64,000 bases of DNA from Nocardioidaceae bacterium (GTDB lineage Bacteria; Actinomycetota; Actinomycetes; Propionibacteriales; Nocardioidaceae). The number at the start of each line of letters is the position of its first letter. Position 1 is the stretch's first letter. Where the stretch lies: NCBI GenBank assembly GCA_029266455.1, contig JAQSWV010000014.1, positions 1 through 64,000 on the forward strand, written 5' to 3'. Under the pieces are notes generated by a model, which was not told the DNA's origin, did not search any database, and was given only the letters and a program-made list of their open reading frames with translations. Made by a program: the position numbers and the translations under genes. This document shows, in pieces, positions 1 through 8,319 of this stretch.

Positions 1-413
1 GCGCGTGCGGCCAGCGCACCGAGCTCGATGTGGTCAGCGCCGGGGACGTGTCCCGCGGCGTACTCGTTGTCCTGCCGGATGTCGAGGACTCGGGCGCCGT
101 CGAGCGCCTCCACGCCTGCCACCGGGATGGATCTGGTGGGCTCACCGGCGGCGGTCCAGGCGGTTAGCCCACCGTCGAGCTCGCCGGTGATCTGGTCGTA
201 ACCGACCTTGCGGGCCTGCCAGAGGATCTCGGCGGGGTCCTGGTCGGCGTTGCGGACGACCACGATGGGCTTGTCGGCCTCGACGAGCCAGCCGAGCCAG
301 GTGGCGAACACCGGCCGCAGCGGGATCGACACCGACCCCGGCACATGGCCGGCGCCGAAGTCCGGCACCCGTGGTGGTGCAGTCGTTCTCCTCACTCGAC
401 GCGCAACCGGCAT
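1..413 (-). pseudogene. C-terminal remnant of MBL-fold/rhodanese hydrolase (runs off left edge)
   Basis: The minus frame reads part of one rhodanese repeat (GAGHVPGS, then IVVVRNADQDPAEI) and then a second repeat (VLDIRQDNEYAAGHVPGA) that leaves the window. This tandem arrangement is typical of the C-terminus of MBL-fold hydrolases fused to two rhodanese domains (persulfide dioxygenase/sulfurtransferase type). Recognisable homology starts abruptly near base 366, in the middle of the first repeat. The roughly 250-residue metallo-lactamase domain that should precede it is missing. The in-frame ATG at 413 adds only unrelated arginine-rich sequence from the antisense of the next gene. The visible first repeat has no catalytic cysteine; the second lies beyond the edge. 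I read it as a 5'-deleted gene, although an assembly join cannot be excluded. Confidence 0.7.
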
Positions 414-757
414 ACGCGCCGTGGGTTCGCATGGTCGCCGGCCACGCCGGACCAGACGCCGCGGAGTTGCTCGGCACCTACTGGGCGCACGGAAACCCCG
501 AGGTCATGCGTGGCCGCTGCGCCGAAGCGCGCCTTCGGGGGGCATCCCTACACGAGCACCTCCGGCCGGCGTACTTCCCGAACATCGAGACCTTCGTGCT
601 CACCGAGGTCAACGCGACACCACTGCGTGATCGACTCCTCCAGGCGGACCTGGACCGGATTCTGGCCGACTCGCAACAGGTGCTCGAACAGTTCATCCAG
701 GACGGCCGGTTGGTCATCCCGCTCGCCGGCTACGTGCTGGCAGCCACCCCCACCTGA
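371..757 (+). pseudogene. C-terminal remnant of SAM-dependent methyltransferase
   Basis: The 128 codons begin GTG-GTG-GTG and match the last part of class I SAM methyltransferases: the segment after the core beta-strand 4 (VVVQSFSSLD), a helical region, FPNIETFVLTEV, and a C-terminal GYVLAATPT. The N-terminal half with the glycine-rich SAM loop is absent. The sequence just upstream is the truncated rhodanese gene on the other strand. With no SAM-binding half it cannot be an active methyltransferase. The stretch RLRGASLHEHLRPAY fits the family poorly and may hide compensating frameshifts. It is most simply the surviving 3' end of a gene once divergent from the rhodanese gene. Confidence 0.65.
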
Positions 758-821
758 CCGGTCGGGCAGCTCAGGTCCACCCGAACGACGCCTCGATGGA
801 CCCGAGCCTGGATCTCTTGGA

Positions 822-848
822 GGCGGGATTTGAACTGTGGCCTCTGGA
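822..848 (-). other. Decayed tRNA 3'-end remnant (possible old attachment-site copy)
   Basis: The plus strand reads GGATTTGAAC, five divergent bases, then CCTCTGG. This closely matches the T-arm and variable-region part of the initiator tRNA at 4556-4578, in the same orientation, with one base missing and a few substitutions. The T-stem no longer pairs, so it is not a functional tRNA. A second copy of a tRNA 3' end lying on the 3' side of the intact gene is the geometry left by integration at a tRNA. No integrase remains between the copies. The surrounding 758-1058 holds no gene I can support; it should contain the promoter of the LuxR regulator. Confidence 0.4.
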
Positions 849-1058
849 GTCACACAGGGCGATTCCGAGTACTACCGAACGTTGCGGGAAACTGCCGAAT
901 CGCTTGTGTTGAGGCGATGTTCGCCGTCTCGAACGATCCCGATCGTACCCCGATCCGGCTCGGGCCGGGGAAGCAGTTGGGGGATCATGCCGGCGCTCAT
1001 CGGGCCAGGTTGACCGGCGGCGTCACCGCCGTCGATTCTGGTTCCGGGGGTGAGGCCG

Positions 1059-2711
1059 ATGCTGGGTGCGGTTGCGCTAGACCGGGGTCGAGCGGCTTTT
1101 GCCCGCATGGCCTGGCGGGAGGCGTTCGAGCAGTTGTCGGCGGCGGACGATGGAGCATCCCTGGAGCCCGCTGATCTCGAACGGCTCGCGACGGCGGCGT
1201 ATCTCGTCGCCGAGGAGGCCGACGCAGCCGCGGTGTGGACGCGCGCGTTTCACGAGTTCCTCGATCGAGATCAGCCCGAGCGGGCAGCCCGGTGCGGATT
1301 CTGGCTGACTCTGACGCTGCTGCTGCGAGGCGATGCTGCGCAGAGCAGCGGGTGGCTGGCCCGAACCCAGCGGCTTCTCGATGAGCGGCGGCTGGAGTGT
1401 GCGGAGCGGGGGCTCACCCTGACGATGGCTGCCCTCATGGCCATGGGCAGCGGGGACGCCGGTGCCGCCCTGGCGACGAACGACGAGGCCGCCAAGATCG
1501 GCGAGCGGTTCGGCGATCCGGATCTGGTCGCCCTTGCCCGGCTGCAGCGGGGTCAAGCGCTGATCCAGAGCGGCCGGCCCGCCGAGGGCGTGCGGCTGCT
1601 CGACGAGGCCATGATCGGCGTCGTGGCGGGTGAGGTCTCACCCGTCACGGCCGGCATCGTCTACTGCGCCGTGATCCTGACCTGTGCACGCGTCTTCGAC
1701 CTGCGCCGGGCGCATGAATGGACCGCAGCCTTGGACGAATGGTCCACGTCCCAGCCCGAGCTGGTCCCCTTCCGCGGGCAGTGCCTGGTGCACCGCTCGG
1801 AGATCTTGCAGCTGCACGGCTCCTGGGCAGAAGCACTGGTCGAGGCCCGTCGCGCCTGCGAGTGGCTGTCGGACACCACCGAGGGTGCGGCCGGGATGGC
1901 GTTCTACCAGTGGGGCGAGCTCCACCGGCTCCAGGGTGCGTACGACCGGGCGGAGGAGGCGTACCGGGAGGCGAGCCGAAGGGGCTACGAGCCGCAGCCT
2001 GGCCTGTCGCAGCTCAGGTTGGCCCAAGGTCGCGTCGATACCGCAGTGGCGGCCATCCGCCGCGCCGCGGCCGAGGCCGCGAGCACGCAGGGTCCCGGGG
2101 CGGGCACCCCGCTGGCCAGGCTGCTCGGTCCGTATGTGGAGGTGATGCTGACAGCGGGCCAGGTAGCCGCGGCGCGCACCGCTGCCGAGGAACTGTCGAC
2201 GATCGCGTCTGTGTTGGATGCACCGTGTCTGCACGCCATGTCCGCGCAGGCGATGGGGGCGGTTCTGCTCGCGGAGGGGAGGATCCGGGAGTCGCTCGAT
2301 GCCCTGCGGGCGGCGCGCAGGGTCTGGCAGGAGCTCGCGGCGCCCTATGAAGGGGCGCGGGTGAGGGTCCTGATCGGCCATGCGCTCCAGCAGCTCGGCG
2401 ACGACGAAGGTGCTGGACTCGAACTGGATGCCGCACACACAGTCTTCAGTCATCTGGGCGCCACCCCCGATCTCGAGGAGGTGGAAGGATTGTCGCGAAC
2501 CCGACGCGGGGAGTCTCCCGGCGGGCTCACGAACCGGGAGGTGGAAGTAGTCGCGCTCATCGCAGCGGGGCGATCGAACCGACAGATCGCCTCCGCGCTC
2601 GGCATCAGCGAGCGGACGGTCGCCCGGCACGTGAGCAATATCTTCACCAGGCTCGATGTCTCCTCGCGGGCCGCCGCCACGGCGTACGCCCTCAAGCACG
2701 GCCTTATCTGA
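1059..2711 (+). CDS. TPR-containing LuxR-family transcriptional regulator
   Basis: The 550-residue protein is a long, alanine-rich alpha-helical array of TPR-like repeats (about residues 10-470) followed by a C-terminal LuxR/GerE helix-turn-helix (about 485-548: [35 protein letters not shown]). There is no N-terminal receiver or Walker A ATPase, so it is neither a NarL response regulator nor a full MalT/LAL protein. The TPR part presumably senses a ligand or protein partner. I chose ATG 1059 over GTG 1050 because GGGGGTGAGG lies just upstream of it. It is 170 bp upstream of, and codirectional with, the FAD monooxygenase, which it may regulate (inference). Confidence 0.85.
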   Translation: MLGAVALDRGRAAFARMAWREAFEQLSAADDGASLEPADLERLATAAYLVAEEADAAAVWTRAFHEFLDRDQPERAARCGFWLTLTLLLRGDAAQSSGWLARTQRLLDERRLECAERGLTLTMAALMAMGSGDAGAALATNDEAAKIGERFGDPDLVALARLQRGQALIQSGRPAEGVRLLDEAMIGVVAGEVSPVTAGIVYCAVILTCARVFDLRRAHEWTAALDEWSTSQPELVPFRGQCLVHRSEILQLHGSWAEALVEARRACEWLSDTTEGAAGMAFYQWGELHRLQGAYDRAEEAYREASRRGYEPQPGLSQLRLAQGRVDTAVAAIRRAAAEAASTQGPGAGTPLARLLGPYVEVMLTAGQVAAARTAAEELSTIASVLDAPCLHAMSAQAMGAVLLAEGRIRESLDALRAARRVWQELAAPYEGARVRVLIGHALQQLGDDEGAGLELDAAHTVFSHLGATPDLEEVEGLSRTRRGESPGGLTNREVEVVALIAAGRSNRQIASALGISERTVARHVSNIFTRLDVSSRAAATAYALKHGLI

Positions 2712-2881
2712 CGTGCCTCCTGGCGTGAAATGACCAGGCGGCCACCCCGCGAGTTTGGTCATTCCAGCCGACGCGGTCCCCACCGGCTCCTGCCTACGGT
2801 GACTCATCTTGCCTCGCGGAAGCACAACAGGACACGGGCGATCGGCGAGGACACGCTGACTGATCCAGAAAGGAGCTGGAC

Positions 2882-4096
2882 ATGTCCAAGTCCGACTATG
2901 ACGCGATCGTGGTGGGCGCGCGGTGCGCCGGATCGCCCACGGCGATGCTGCTGGCGCGCAAGGGCTACCGCGTCCTCCTCGTCGACCGAGCAACCTTCCC
3001 GAGCGACACGGTCTCGACACACCTCATCCATCACCCTGGCGTGGCGTCCCTGAACAGATGGGGGCTCCTGGATCGCGTCGTCGCGACCGGATGCCCGCCC
3101 ATCCATACCTACGCGTTCGACTTCGGCCCGTTCACGATCTCCGGGGTGCCCGGCATCGACGAAGCTCCCGTCGCATACGCGCCTCGCCGAACCGTGCTGG
3201 ACAAGCTCCTCCTGGACGCTGCCGCCGAGGCCGGCGCCGAGGTACGCGAAGGCTTCAGTGTCGAGGAAATCGTCTTTGACGACGGCCGGGTCACCGGCAT
3301 CCGTGGTCATGGCAAAGCAGGCGCGACCATCATCGAGCACGCGCGCGTAGTCGTCGGAGCGGACGGGCGACACTCGCTGGTAGCCGAGGCCGTGGCCGCC
3401 GAGCAGTACAACGAGAAGCCACAACTCCAGGGCAGCTACTACAGCTACTGGAGCGGCCTTCCCATGGACGGCCGGTTCGAGACCTACATCCGCCCCGGAC
3501 GGGGATTCGCGGCCTGGCCCACGAACGACAACCTGACCCTGGTCATCGTCGGAAGGCCGTTCGCGGAGTTCTCCGCATATCGGGAGAACATCGAGGAGAC
3601 CTACATGGCGACGTTCGGGCTGGTCCCAGGCTTTGCCGAAAGGATCAGCGCCGCAGCCCGCGAGACGCGCTTCGTGGGCACCGCGGTGCCGAACTACCTC
3701 CGCAAGCCCTACGGACCCGGTTGGGCGCTTGTCGGGGACGCCGGCTACAACAAGGACTTCATCACCGCGTTCGGCATGGACGACGCGTTCCGCGACGCCG
3801 AACGATGCGCCCGCGCACTCGACGAGGGGTTTACCGGCACACGCCCCTTCCACGAGGCCCTGGCGGACTACCACTCTGCGCGCGACCACCACGTCCTGCC
3901 CTTCTACCAGCTCACCGCCCAGATCGCGGCGCTCGAGCCACCGCCGCCCGACCTCGCCCAACTCCTCAGCGCCGCCTCACGCAACCAGGAAGCCATGGAC
4001 GACTTCGTCAGGGTCACCGCCGGCGTCACCTCGCCGGCCGAGTTCTTCTCCGAGGACAACGTCCGCCGCGTTCTCGCGGTCGCGACTGCGAACTAA
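2882..4096 (+). CDS. FAD-dependent aromatic monooxygenase-like oxidoreductase
   Basis: The 404-residue protein has the fold signatures of the p-hydroxybenzoate hydroxylase/squalene epoxidase group. There is an N-terminal FAD-binding Rossmann motif (AIVVGARCAGSPTAMLLA, residues 8-25), the DG motif (VVGADGRHSLVAEAV, around 160) and the third FAD motif (WALVGDAGYNKDFITAFGM, around 280). Such enzymes use FAD, NAD(P)H and O2 to hydroxylate or epoxidise an organic substrate in the cytosol; the substrate cannot be read from sequence. AAAGGAG sits 6-12 bases before the ATG. The gene stands alone behind the LuxR regulator, with its own upstream region at 2712-2881. Confidence 0.85.
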   Translation: MSKSDYDAIVVGARCAGSPTAMLLARKGYRVLLVDRATFPSDTVSTHLIHHPGVASLNRWGLLDRVVATGCPPIHTYAFDFGPFTISGVPGIDEAPVAYAPRRTVLDKLLLDAAAEAGAEVREGFSVEEIVFDDGRVTGIRGHGKAGATIIEHARVVVGADGRHSLVAEAVAAEQYNEKPQLQGSYYSYWSGLPMDGRFETYIRPGRGFAAWPTNDNLTLVIVGRPFAEFSAYRENIEETYMATFGLVPGFAERISAAARETRFVGTAVPNYLRKPYGPGWALVGDAGYNKDFITAFGMDDAFRDAERCARALDEGFTGTRPFHEALADYHSARDHHVLPFYQLTAQIAALEPPPPDLAQLLSAASRNQEAMDDFVRVTAGVTSPAEFFSEDNVRRVLAVATAN

Positions 4097-4352
4097 GAGC
4101 CCGCAGATCCGAGCCTGCTGCTCACCGACGGCGGACTCGCCCACCGGTCGGAAGAGCCACGACGGCGGGTGCCGTCCCGGCGGACTTGACCGCCACGCCG
4201 TGTCACGGTTCGTGACCTACATGGACGTGTCACTCCGCCGCCTATGACTGTCAAGCTCTTGCACTGCCCAGCTCCCCTCCCTTGCTAGGGCGCACAGGGG
4301 CAACGTTCACAGCCATGGCGCTCTTGCCGAGAACCGTTCATGCCTAGCGATC

Positions 4353-4380
4353 GGTGACCTCTGGGGGCCAAGAGGTCACC
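4353..4380. terminator. Perfect 10-bp hairpin in the 4097-4490 intergenic region
   Basis: GGTGACCTCT and AGAGGTCACC form a perfect 10-bp stem around an 8-base loop (GGGGGCCA). No long T-run follows on either strand. It lies between the plus-strand monooxygenase (ends 4096) and the minus-strand tRNA (3' end 4545), so it could act as a bidirectional terminator. It could also be an operator-like palindrome. I see no gene in the rest of 4097-4490. Confidence 0.45.
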
Positions 4381-4490
4381 GGATTCGAGCTTGCGCAGCC
4401 TTTCCCAAAGTTTCGCCGTCCCTCGCGATGAATCCCGCTGTGGGTCGATGTCGAGGCGATGTCAGCAGACGCCATGCTGACACAACGCAA

Positions 4491-4524
4491 GAACCGGGCC
4501 CGCGGTACCCCACGAACCCGGCTC
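4491..4524 (-). terminator. Hairpin terminator downstream of tRNA-fMet
   Basis: On the minus strand GAGCCGGG and CCCGGTTC pair over 8 bp (one G-U pair) beginning about 20 bases after the mature tRNA 3' end, followed by TTG. Position and orientation suit termination of the tRNA transcript. Confidence 0.55.
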
Positions 4525-4544
4525 TGACCTACAGTTTTGCTTTG

Positions 4545-4618
4545 TAGCGGGGGCAGGATTTGAACCTGCGACCTCTGGGTTATGAGCCCAGCGAGCTACC
4601 GAGCTGCTCCACCCCGCG
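4545..4618 (-). tRNA. Initiator tRNA-fMet (CAT anticodon)
   Basis: The 74-base cloverleaf reads from 4618: acceptor CGCGGGG, D-arm GAGCAGCTCGGTAGCTC, anticodon stem-loop CTGGG-CTCATAA-CCCAG, T-arm GCAGG-TTCAAAT-CCTGC, then CCCCGCT and A73. Initiator hallmarks are visible: three consecutive G-C pairs at the base of the anticodon stem (GGG/CCC) and an unpaired 1:72 position (C1 opposite U72). CCA is not encoded; the next bases are CAA. It supplies formyl-methionyl tRNA for translation initiation and has its own promoter and terminator. Confidence 0.97.
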
Positions 4619-4629
4619 TCGGCGGTGCC

Positions 4630-4658
4630 AGCATAGGACCTCGGCGGCACCGGCTCAA
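4630..4658 (-). promoter_or_regulatory. Sigma-70-type promoter of tRNA-fMet
   Basis: On the minus strand TTGAGC (4658-4653), a 17-base spacer and TATGCT (4635-4630) precede the tRNA 5' end by 11 bases. Hexamers and spacing fit a vegetative promoter. It sits wholly in the gap after the UPF0182 stop codon. Confidence 0.65.
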
Positions 4659-4659
4659 A

Positions 4660-7600
4660 TCAGTCGGTGGAGGTGGGCTCGGTCCCTGCGGCAGCGCCAC
4701 TGTCGGGGTCGGGTGCAGGCTCGTCCGGGGGAGGCGGCTCCGTGTCCGCCGGCTCCTCGAGCTGTTGCTGCGCCTGCTCGATCAGCGAGTTGTACTGCTC
4801 GATCAGGTCCTGGTAGTTCCCGAGCTCACCTGCCGCCAGCTCGTCCTGGGCACGCTCGTAGATCTCGCTGGCGCGGGCGAGCAACTCGGCCACATTCGCG
4901 TCCCCGGGCGGGCCGCCATCACCGCCGCCGCCTCCGCCTCCGTCGCCGCCTCCGTCGCCATCGCCGGCAGAACCATCGCCGTCGCCACCGTCACCAGGAG
5001 GCTCCGTACCCAATGCGTCAGCCAGAGCGTCTTCCAGGGTCTTGGCGATGCCGACGTTCTCGCCGAAGGACGCGAGCACGAACTGCAGCTGGGGATAGGT
5101 GCCGGTGCCCGACGTGCTGGAGCGCTGCGTGTAGATCGGCTGCACGTACAGCAGCCCATTGCTCACCGGCACCGTGAGCAGGTTCCCGTAGAGCACCGAT
5201 ACGTCGGCCTGCCGGTACGACAGCAGCGCATCGGCGACCCCCTCGTCGCTCTGGAACTGGGTGGCGATCTGGCGGGGACCCGATATCTGCTCGGCCGGCG
5301 GCACGAGCAGGCCGAAAGTGCCGTAGTCGTCGCTGGTCGGATCAGAGTTGACCGCGACGAACGCGGAGAGGTTCTGGCGGCCCCGCGGGGTGTAGACGCT
5401 GGTCAGCGAGAACGCCGGGTCTCCCGTGCCGGTGACGGCGCCTTCCTCATCGACCTCCGGCATCTGCACGGACAGGTAGTAGGGCGGCTGCAGCACGCTC
5501 TCGCTGCTGGCCGCCGGGTCGGTCGGTACCTCCCACCGCTCGGTGCCGCTGTAGAACGTAGAGGCATCCTCGACGTGGTACGTCTGCAGCACCTCCCGCT
5601 GCACCTTGAACAGGTCCTCGGGGTAGCGCAGGTGCTGGAGCAGGGGGTCGGAGATGTCCTCCTTGGGCAGCACCGTGTCGGGGAAGGTGTCGCTCCACGC
5701 CTGCAGGATCGGGTCATCCTCGTCCCACTCGTACAGCGCCACCTCACCTGTGTAGGCGTCGACCGTCGCCTTGACCGAGTTACGCAGATAGGTGATCTGG
5801 TCACTGGGCAGGGCAGTGGTCGAGCCCTCCTCGGTGTTGGTGTCGGCCGTGGCGGAGTCGAGGTCGACGCGGTCGGACATCGGGTAGGTGTTGGCCGTCG
5901 TGTAGCCGTCCACGATCCACACCATCTGCCCGCCCACCACGGCGGGGTAGGTGTTGCCGTCGACGGTGAGCCAGGGCGCGACCTTCTCCACCCGCTGGCG
6001 GGGATCGCGGTCGTAGAGGATCTGGGAGTCCTCATGCACTCGGCTGGACAGCACGATGTTGGGCTCACCGAACTTCAGGGCGTACAGCACCTTGTTGATG
6101 AGGCCCCCGACCTCCACCCCCCCGTCGCCCTCGTAGGTGTTGAGCGTCGGTTCCGAGCTGCTGTCCGTCGAGGTCGGATAGTCGACCTCGACCGGGCTCT
6201 CGGTGCCGCCCACGATCGAGTACTCCGGTGTGTCCTCGCCGAAGTAGATGCGTGGCTGGTAGGGCTCGTCGTCCTCCGACTGCTGCACCGACAGCTCACT
6301 GATCGCACCTCGGGGCGGGATCTGGGACTCCGCCCACTCCGGCTGACCCTCGGCGCCCCGGCGGTCGCCGTAAGCTCCGATCACACCGAAGCCGTGGGTG
6401 TAGACGGTGTGGTCGTTGGCCCAGTTGCGCTGGGTCTGGTCCAGGCCCTCGAGGTTGACCTCGCGAGCGGCGATCACCACGTCCTGGGGATACCGGTCGT
6501 CGCCGAAGCGGTATCGGTCGACGTCCAGGGTCTCGGGCACCGAGTAGAAGCCGCGCACCTGCTGCAACTGGGTGAAGGCGGGCGAGACCAGGGTGGGATC
6601 GAGCAGCCGGGTGTTCGGCAGCGACTCGCCCTGCTGTTTGAGGGCGCGGGCAGTGACCTCGGTGCTGGCCTCGTACCGAGTCTCCTCGACGTCAGTGACG
6701 TCGTAACCGTCTCGCGTGGCCTCGATGTTGAGTCCGATGTACGGGCCCTCCCGGTCGGGCTCGGACGGCTGCACCTGGAACTGCTGCATGATCGCCGGCC
6801 ACACGCCCGACAGCAGGATCGAGCTGAGAAGGAGCAGGCCCAGGCCGAGGCCGGGAAGCAGCCAGTTGCGGCGGATGGCGTTCGCGAACAGCAGCAGCGA
6901 GCAGATCACCGCGATGATGACCAGGATCTCCTTGGCCGGTATCCGCGCGTTGGCGTCGGTGTACTGCACCCCGGTGAACAGGCCCCCGTCGGACATGGCG
7001 AACGCGAACCGGTCGAGCCAGTATGCCCAGGCCTTCAGCAGCACGAAGAGGCCGATCAGGATCGACAGGTGGGTCTGGGCGGCTCCCGTGAGCCGGCCGC
7101 GCCGCGCCTGCAGGTCGATGCCGCCGTACAGGTAGTGCGTGACCCCCGCAGCGATGATGCTCACGGCGAGTGTCACGAAGATGAACGACGTGACGAAACG
7201 GAGCCAGGGGTAGTCGAAGACGAAGAACCCGATGTCCGTGCCGGTGAAGTAGACGTCGTTCTGTCCCCAGTCACTTCCGTTCAGCCACAGCATGAACGAC
7301 TGCCACTGGCCGGCCGCGACGCTGCCGGCGAGCACCGCGAGTACCAGCGTCAGCACAGCCAGGACCCGCCCGCGGACGGGGTCGATCGAGGCGCGCCAGC
7401 GGTCGAGCGACTCGTTGCGAGGAGCCGCAGCAACGCGGGCGAGGGGGCGCGAGCGGTACGCCAGCACGGCGTTCAGAGCTGCGGACCCCGCCAGGATCAG
7501 CGCACCGACGACGAACAGCCCGGCGCGCGTGAAGAGCAGGGTGCTGAACACTGACGAGTAGTCGTCGGCCGTGTCGGCGACCCCGACCGACGAGAACCAC

Positions 7601-7752
7601 AGGCGGTCGGTCCATACCCCGGTGAAGACCGCCATCAACAGCAGCAATACGCCGAGCGTGACCAGGGTCGGCAGGAGCACGGACCGCTGTGGCGGGCGTT
7701 GTGGGGCCCTCGGCGCCGGTCCCGCGACGCTGCCGCCGATACCTTCGCTCAC
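4660..7752 (-). CDS. UPF0182 family large membrane protein
   Basis: The 1030-residue protein has seven clear transmembrane segments in its first 320 residues (roughly 27-47, 73-95, 126-146, 179-202, 220-245, 268-290, 294-315). A large soluble region of about 550 residues follows, then a Gly/Asp-rich linker near 900 (GDGGDGDGSAGDGDGGGDG), a short helical segment (ANVAELLARASEIYERAQDELA) and an acidic Pro-rich tail. This matches UPF0182/COG1615, a conserved actinobacterial and cyanobacterial family of unknown function; the length is normal. The start is GTG at 7752. It lies 33 bp downstream of the PPA1309 gene and likely shares its transcript. Confidence 0.9.
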   Translation of the reverse strand: MSEGIGGSVAGPAPRAPQRPPQRSVLLPTLVTLGVLLLLMAVFTGVWTDRLWFSSVGVADTADDYSSVFSTLLFTRAGLFVVGALILAGSAALNAVLAYRSRPLARVAAAPRNESLDRWRASIDPVRGRVLAVLTLVLAVLAGSVAAGQWQSFMLWLNGSDWGQNDVYFTGTDIGFFVFDYPWLRFVTSFIFVTLAVSIIAAGVTHYLYGGIDLQARRGRLTGAAQTHLSILIGLFVLLKAWAYWLDRFAFAMSDGGLFTGVQYTDANARIPAKEILVIIAVICSLLLFANAIRRNWLLPGLGLGLLLLSSILLSGVWPAIMQQFQVQPSEPDREGPYIGLNIEATRDGYDVTDVEETRYEASTEVTARALKQQGESLPNTRLLDPTLVSPAFTQLQQVRGFYSVPETLDVDRYRFGDDRYPQDVVIAAREVNLEGLDQTQRNWANDHTVYTHGFGVIGAYGDRRGAEGQPEWAESQIPPRGAISELSVQQSEDDEPYQPRIYFGEDTPEYSIVGGTESPVEVDYPTSTDSSSEPTLNTYEGDGGVEVGGLINKVLYALKFGEPNIVLSSRVHEDSQILYDRDPRQRVEKVAPWLTVDGNTYPAVVGGQMVWIVDGYTTANTYPMSDRVDLDSATADTNTEEGSTTALPSDQITYLRNSVKATVDAYTGEVALYEWDEDDPILQAWSDTFPDTVLPKEDISDPLLQHLRYPEDLFKVQREVLQTYHVEDASTFYSGTERWEVPTDPAASSESVLQPPYYLSVQMPEVDEEGAVTGTGDPAFSLTSVYTPRGRQNLSAFVAVNSDPTSDDYGTFGLLVPPAEQISGPRQIATQFQSDEGVADALLSYRQADVSVLYGNLLTVPVSNGLLYVQPIYTQRSSTSGTGTYPQLQFVLASFGENVGIAKTLEDALADALGTEPPGDGGDGDGSAGDGDGGGDGGGGGGGDGGPPGDANVAELLARASEIYERAQDELAAGELGNYQDLIEQYNSLIEQAQQQLEEPADTEPPPPDEPAPDPDSGAAAGTEPTSTD

Positions 7753-7785
7753 GCGTGAACTCCCCGTGTCGTCGCGACCATGCCG

Positions 7786-8319
7786 TCAGTCTTGCAAACT
7801 GGTGGTAAGCGTCTCGGACAGCAGCCGTACCAGGCCGGGCACCAGGTCCGGCCCCTCCACCAGGTCCTGTGGCTCGTCGTGGCCCCGCACCCTCAGGGCG
7901 CAGTGTGCACTCCCGTCGCGCAGCACCGCTGCCACGATCCGCACCTCCTGCCGTTGTGGGTGCCCTGCTGCGTACGAGCGCTGCGCGGCCGGTTCGTCGG
8001 GCAGGAACTCCTCCGCCGACGGCGGCAGCACCAGTCGTTCGACCGCTGCGGCGCAGCCGTCCACCTCGGGCGGCCACTCGATATCCCCCAGCACGTCCTC
8101 CAACGAGCGACTGCTGTCGAGTGGTTCCTGCTCGACGGCGGTGAATCCGCTCGACTCGACGGCCGCACCGAGACTGGTCGCCAGCGACGGTTCCCGCGCC
8201 AGCAACCGTCCGGTTTCGACGAGCGCATACAGCCGGGCCGGCTGGTCCCAGCCGGCCTGCGTGCTCGCCGCGTCGATCTCCAGCGTTGCGCGCCGCAGGT
8301 CCGACTCCCTCACCCGCAT
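7786..8319 (-). CDS. PPA1309 family protein
   Basis: A 177-residue soluble acidic protein matching the actinobacterial PPA1309 family, whose biochemical role is unknown. Visible features are an N-terminal helical stretch (LRRATLEIDAASTQAGWDQP), conserved WPPEVDGCAAAVERLVLPPSAE in the middle and a C-terminal domain (RIVAAVLRDGSAHCALRVRGHD). Its ATG lies inside the last codons of the PDZ protease gene (10-bp overlap), which indicates translational coupling. PDZ protease, PPA1309 and UPF0182 form a standard three-gene order in this phylum. Confidence 0.85.
   Translation of the reverse strand: MRVRESDLRRATLEIDAASTQAGWDQPARLYALVETGRLLAREPSLATSLGAAVESSGFTAVEQEPLDSSRSLEDVLGDIEWPPEVDGCAAAVERLVLPPSAEEFLPDEPAAQRSYAAGHPQRQEVRIVAAVLRDGSAHCALRVRGHDEPQDLVEGPDLVPGLVRLLSETLTTSLQD

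Noticed and set aside
4582-7554. Long plus-strand ORF of 990 codons
   Set aside because: It is antisense to the UPF0182 gene and arises from GC3-biased codons; it has no recognisable domain.
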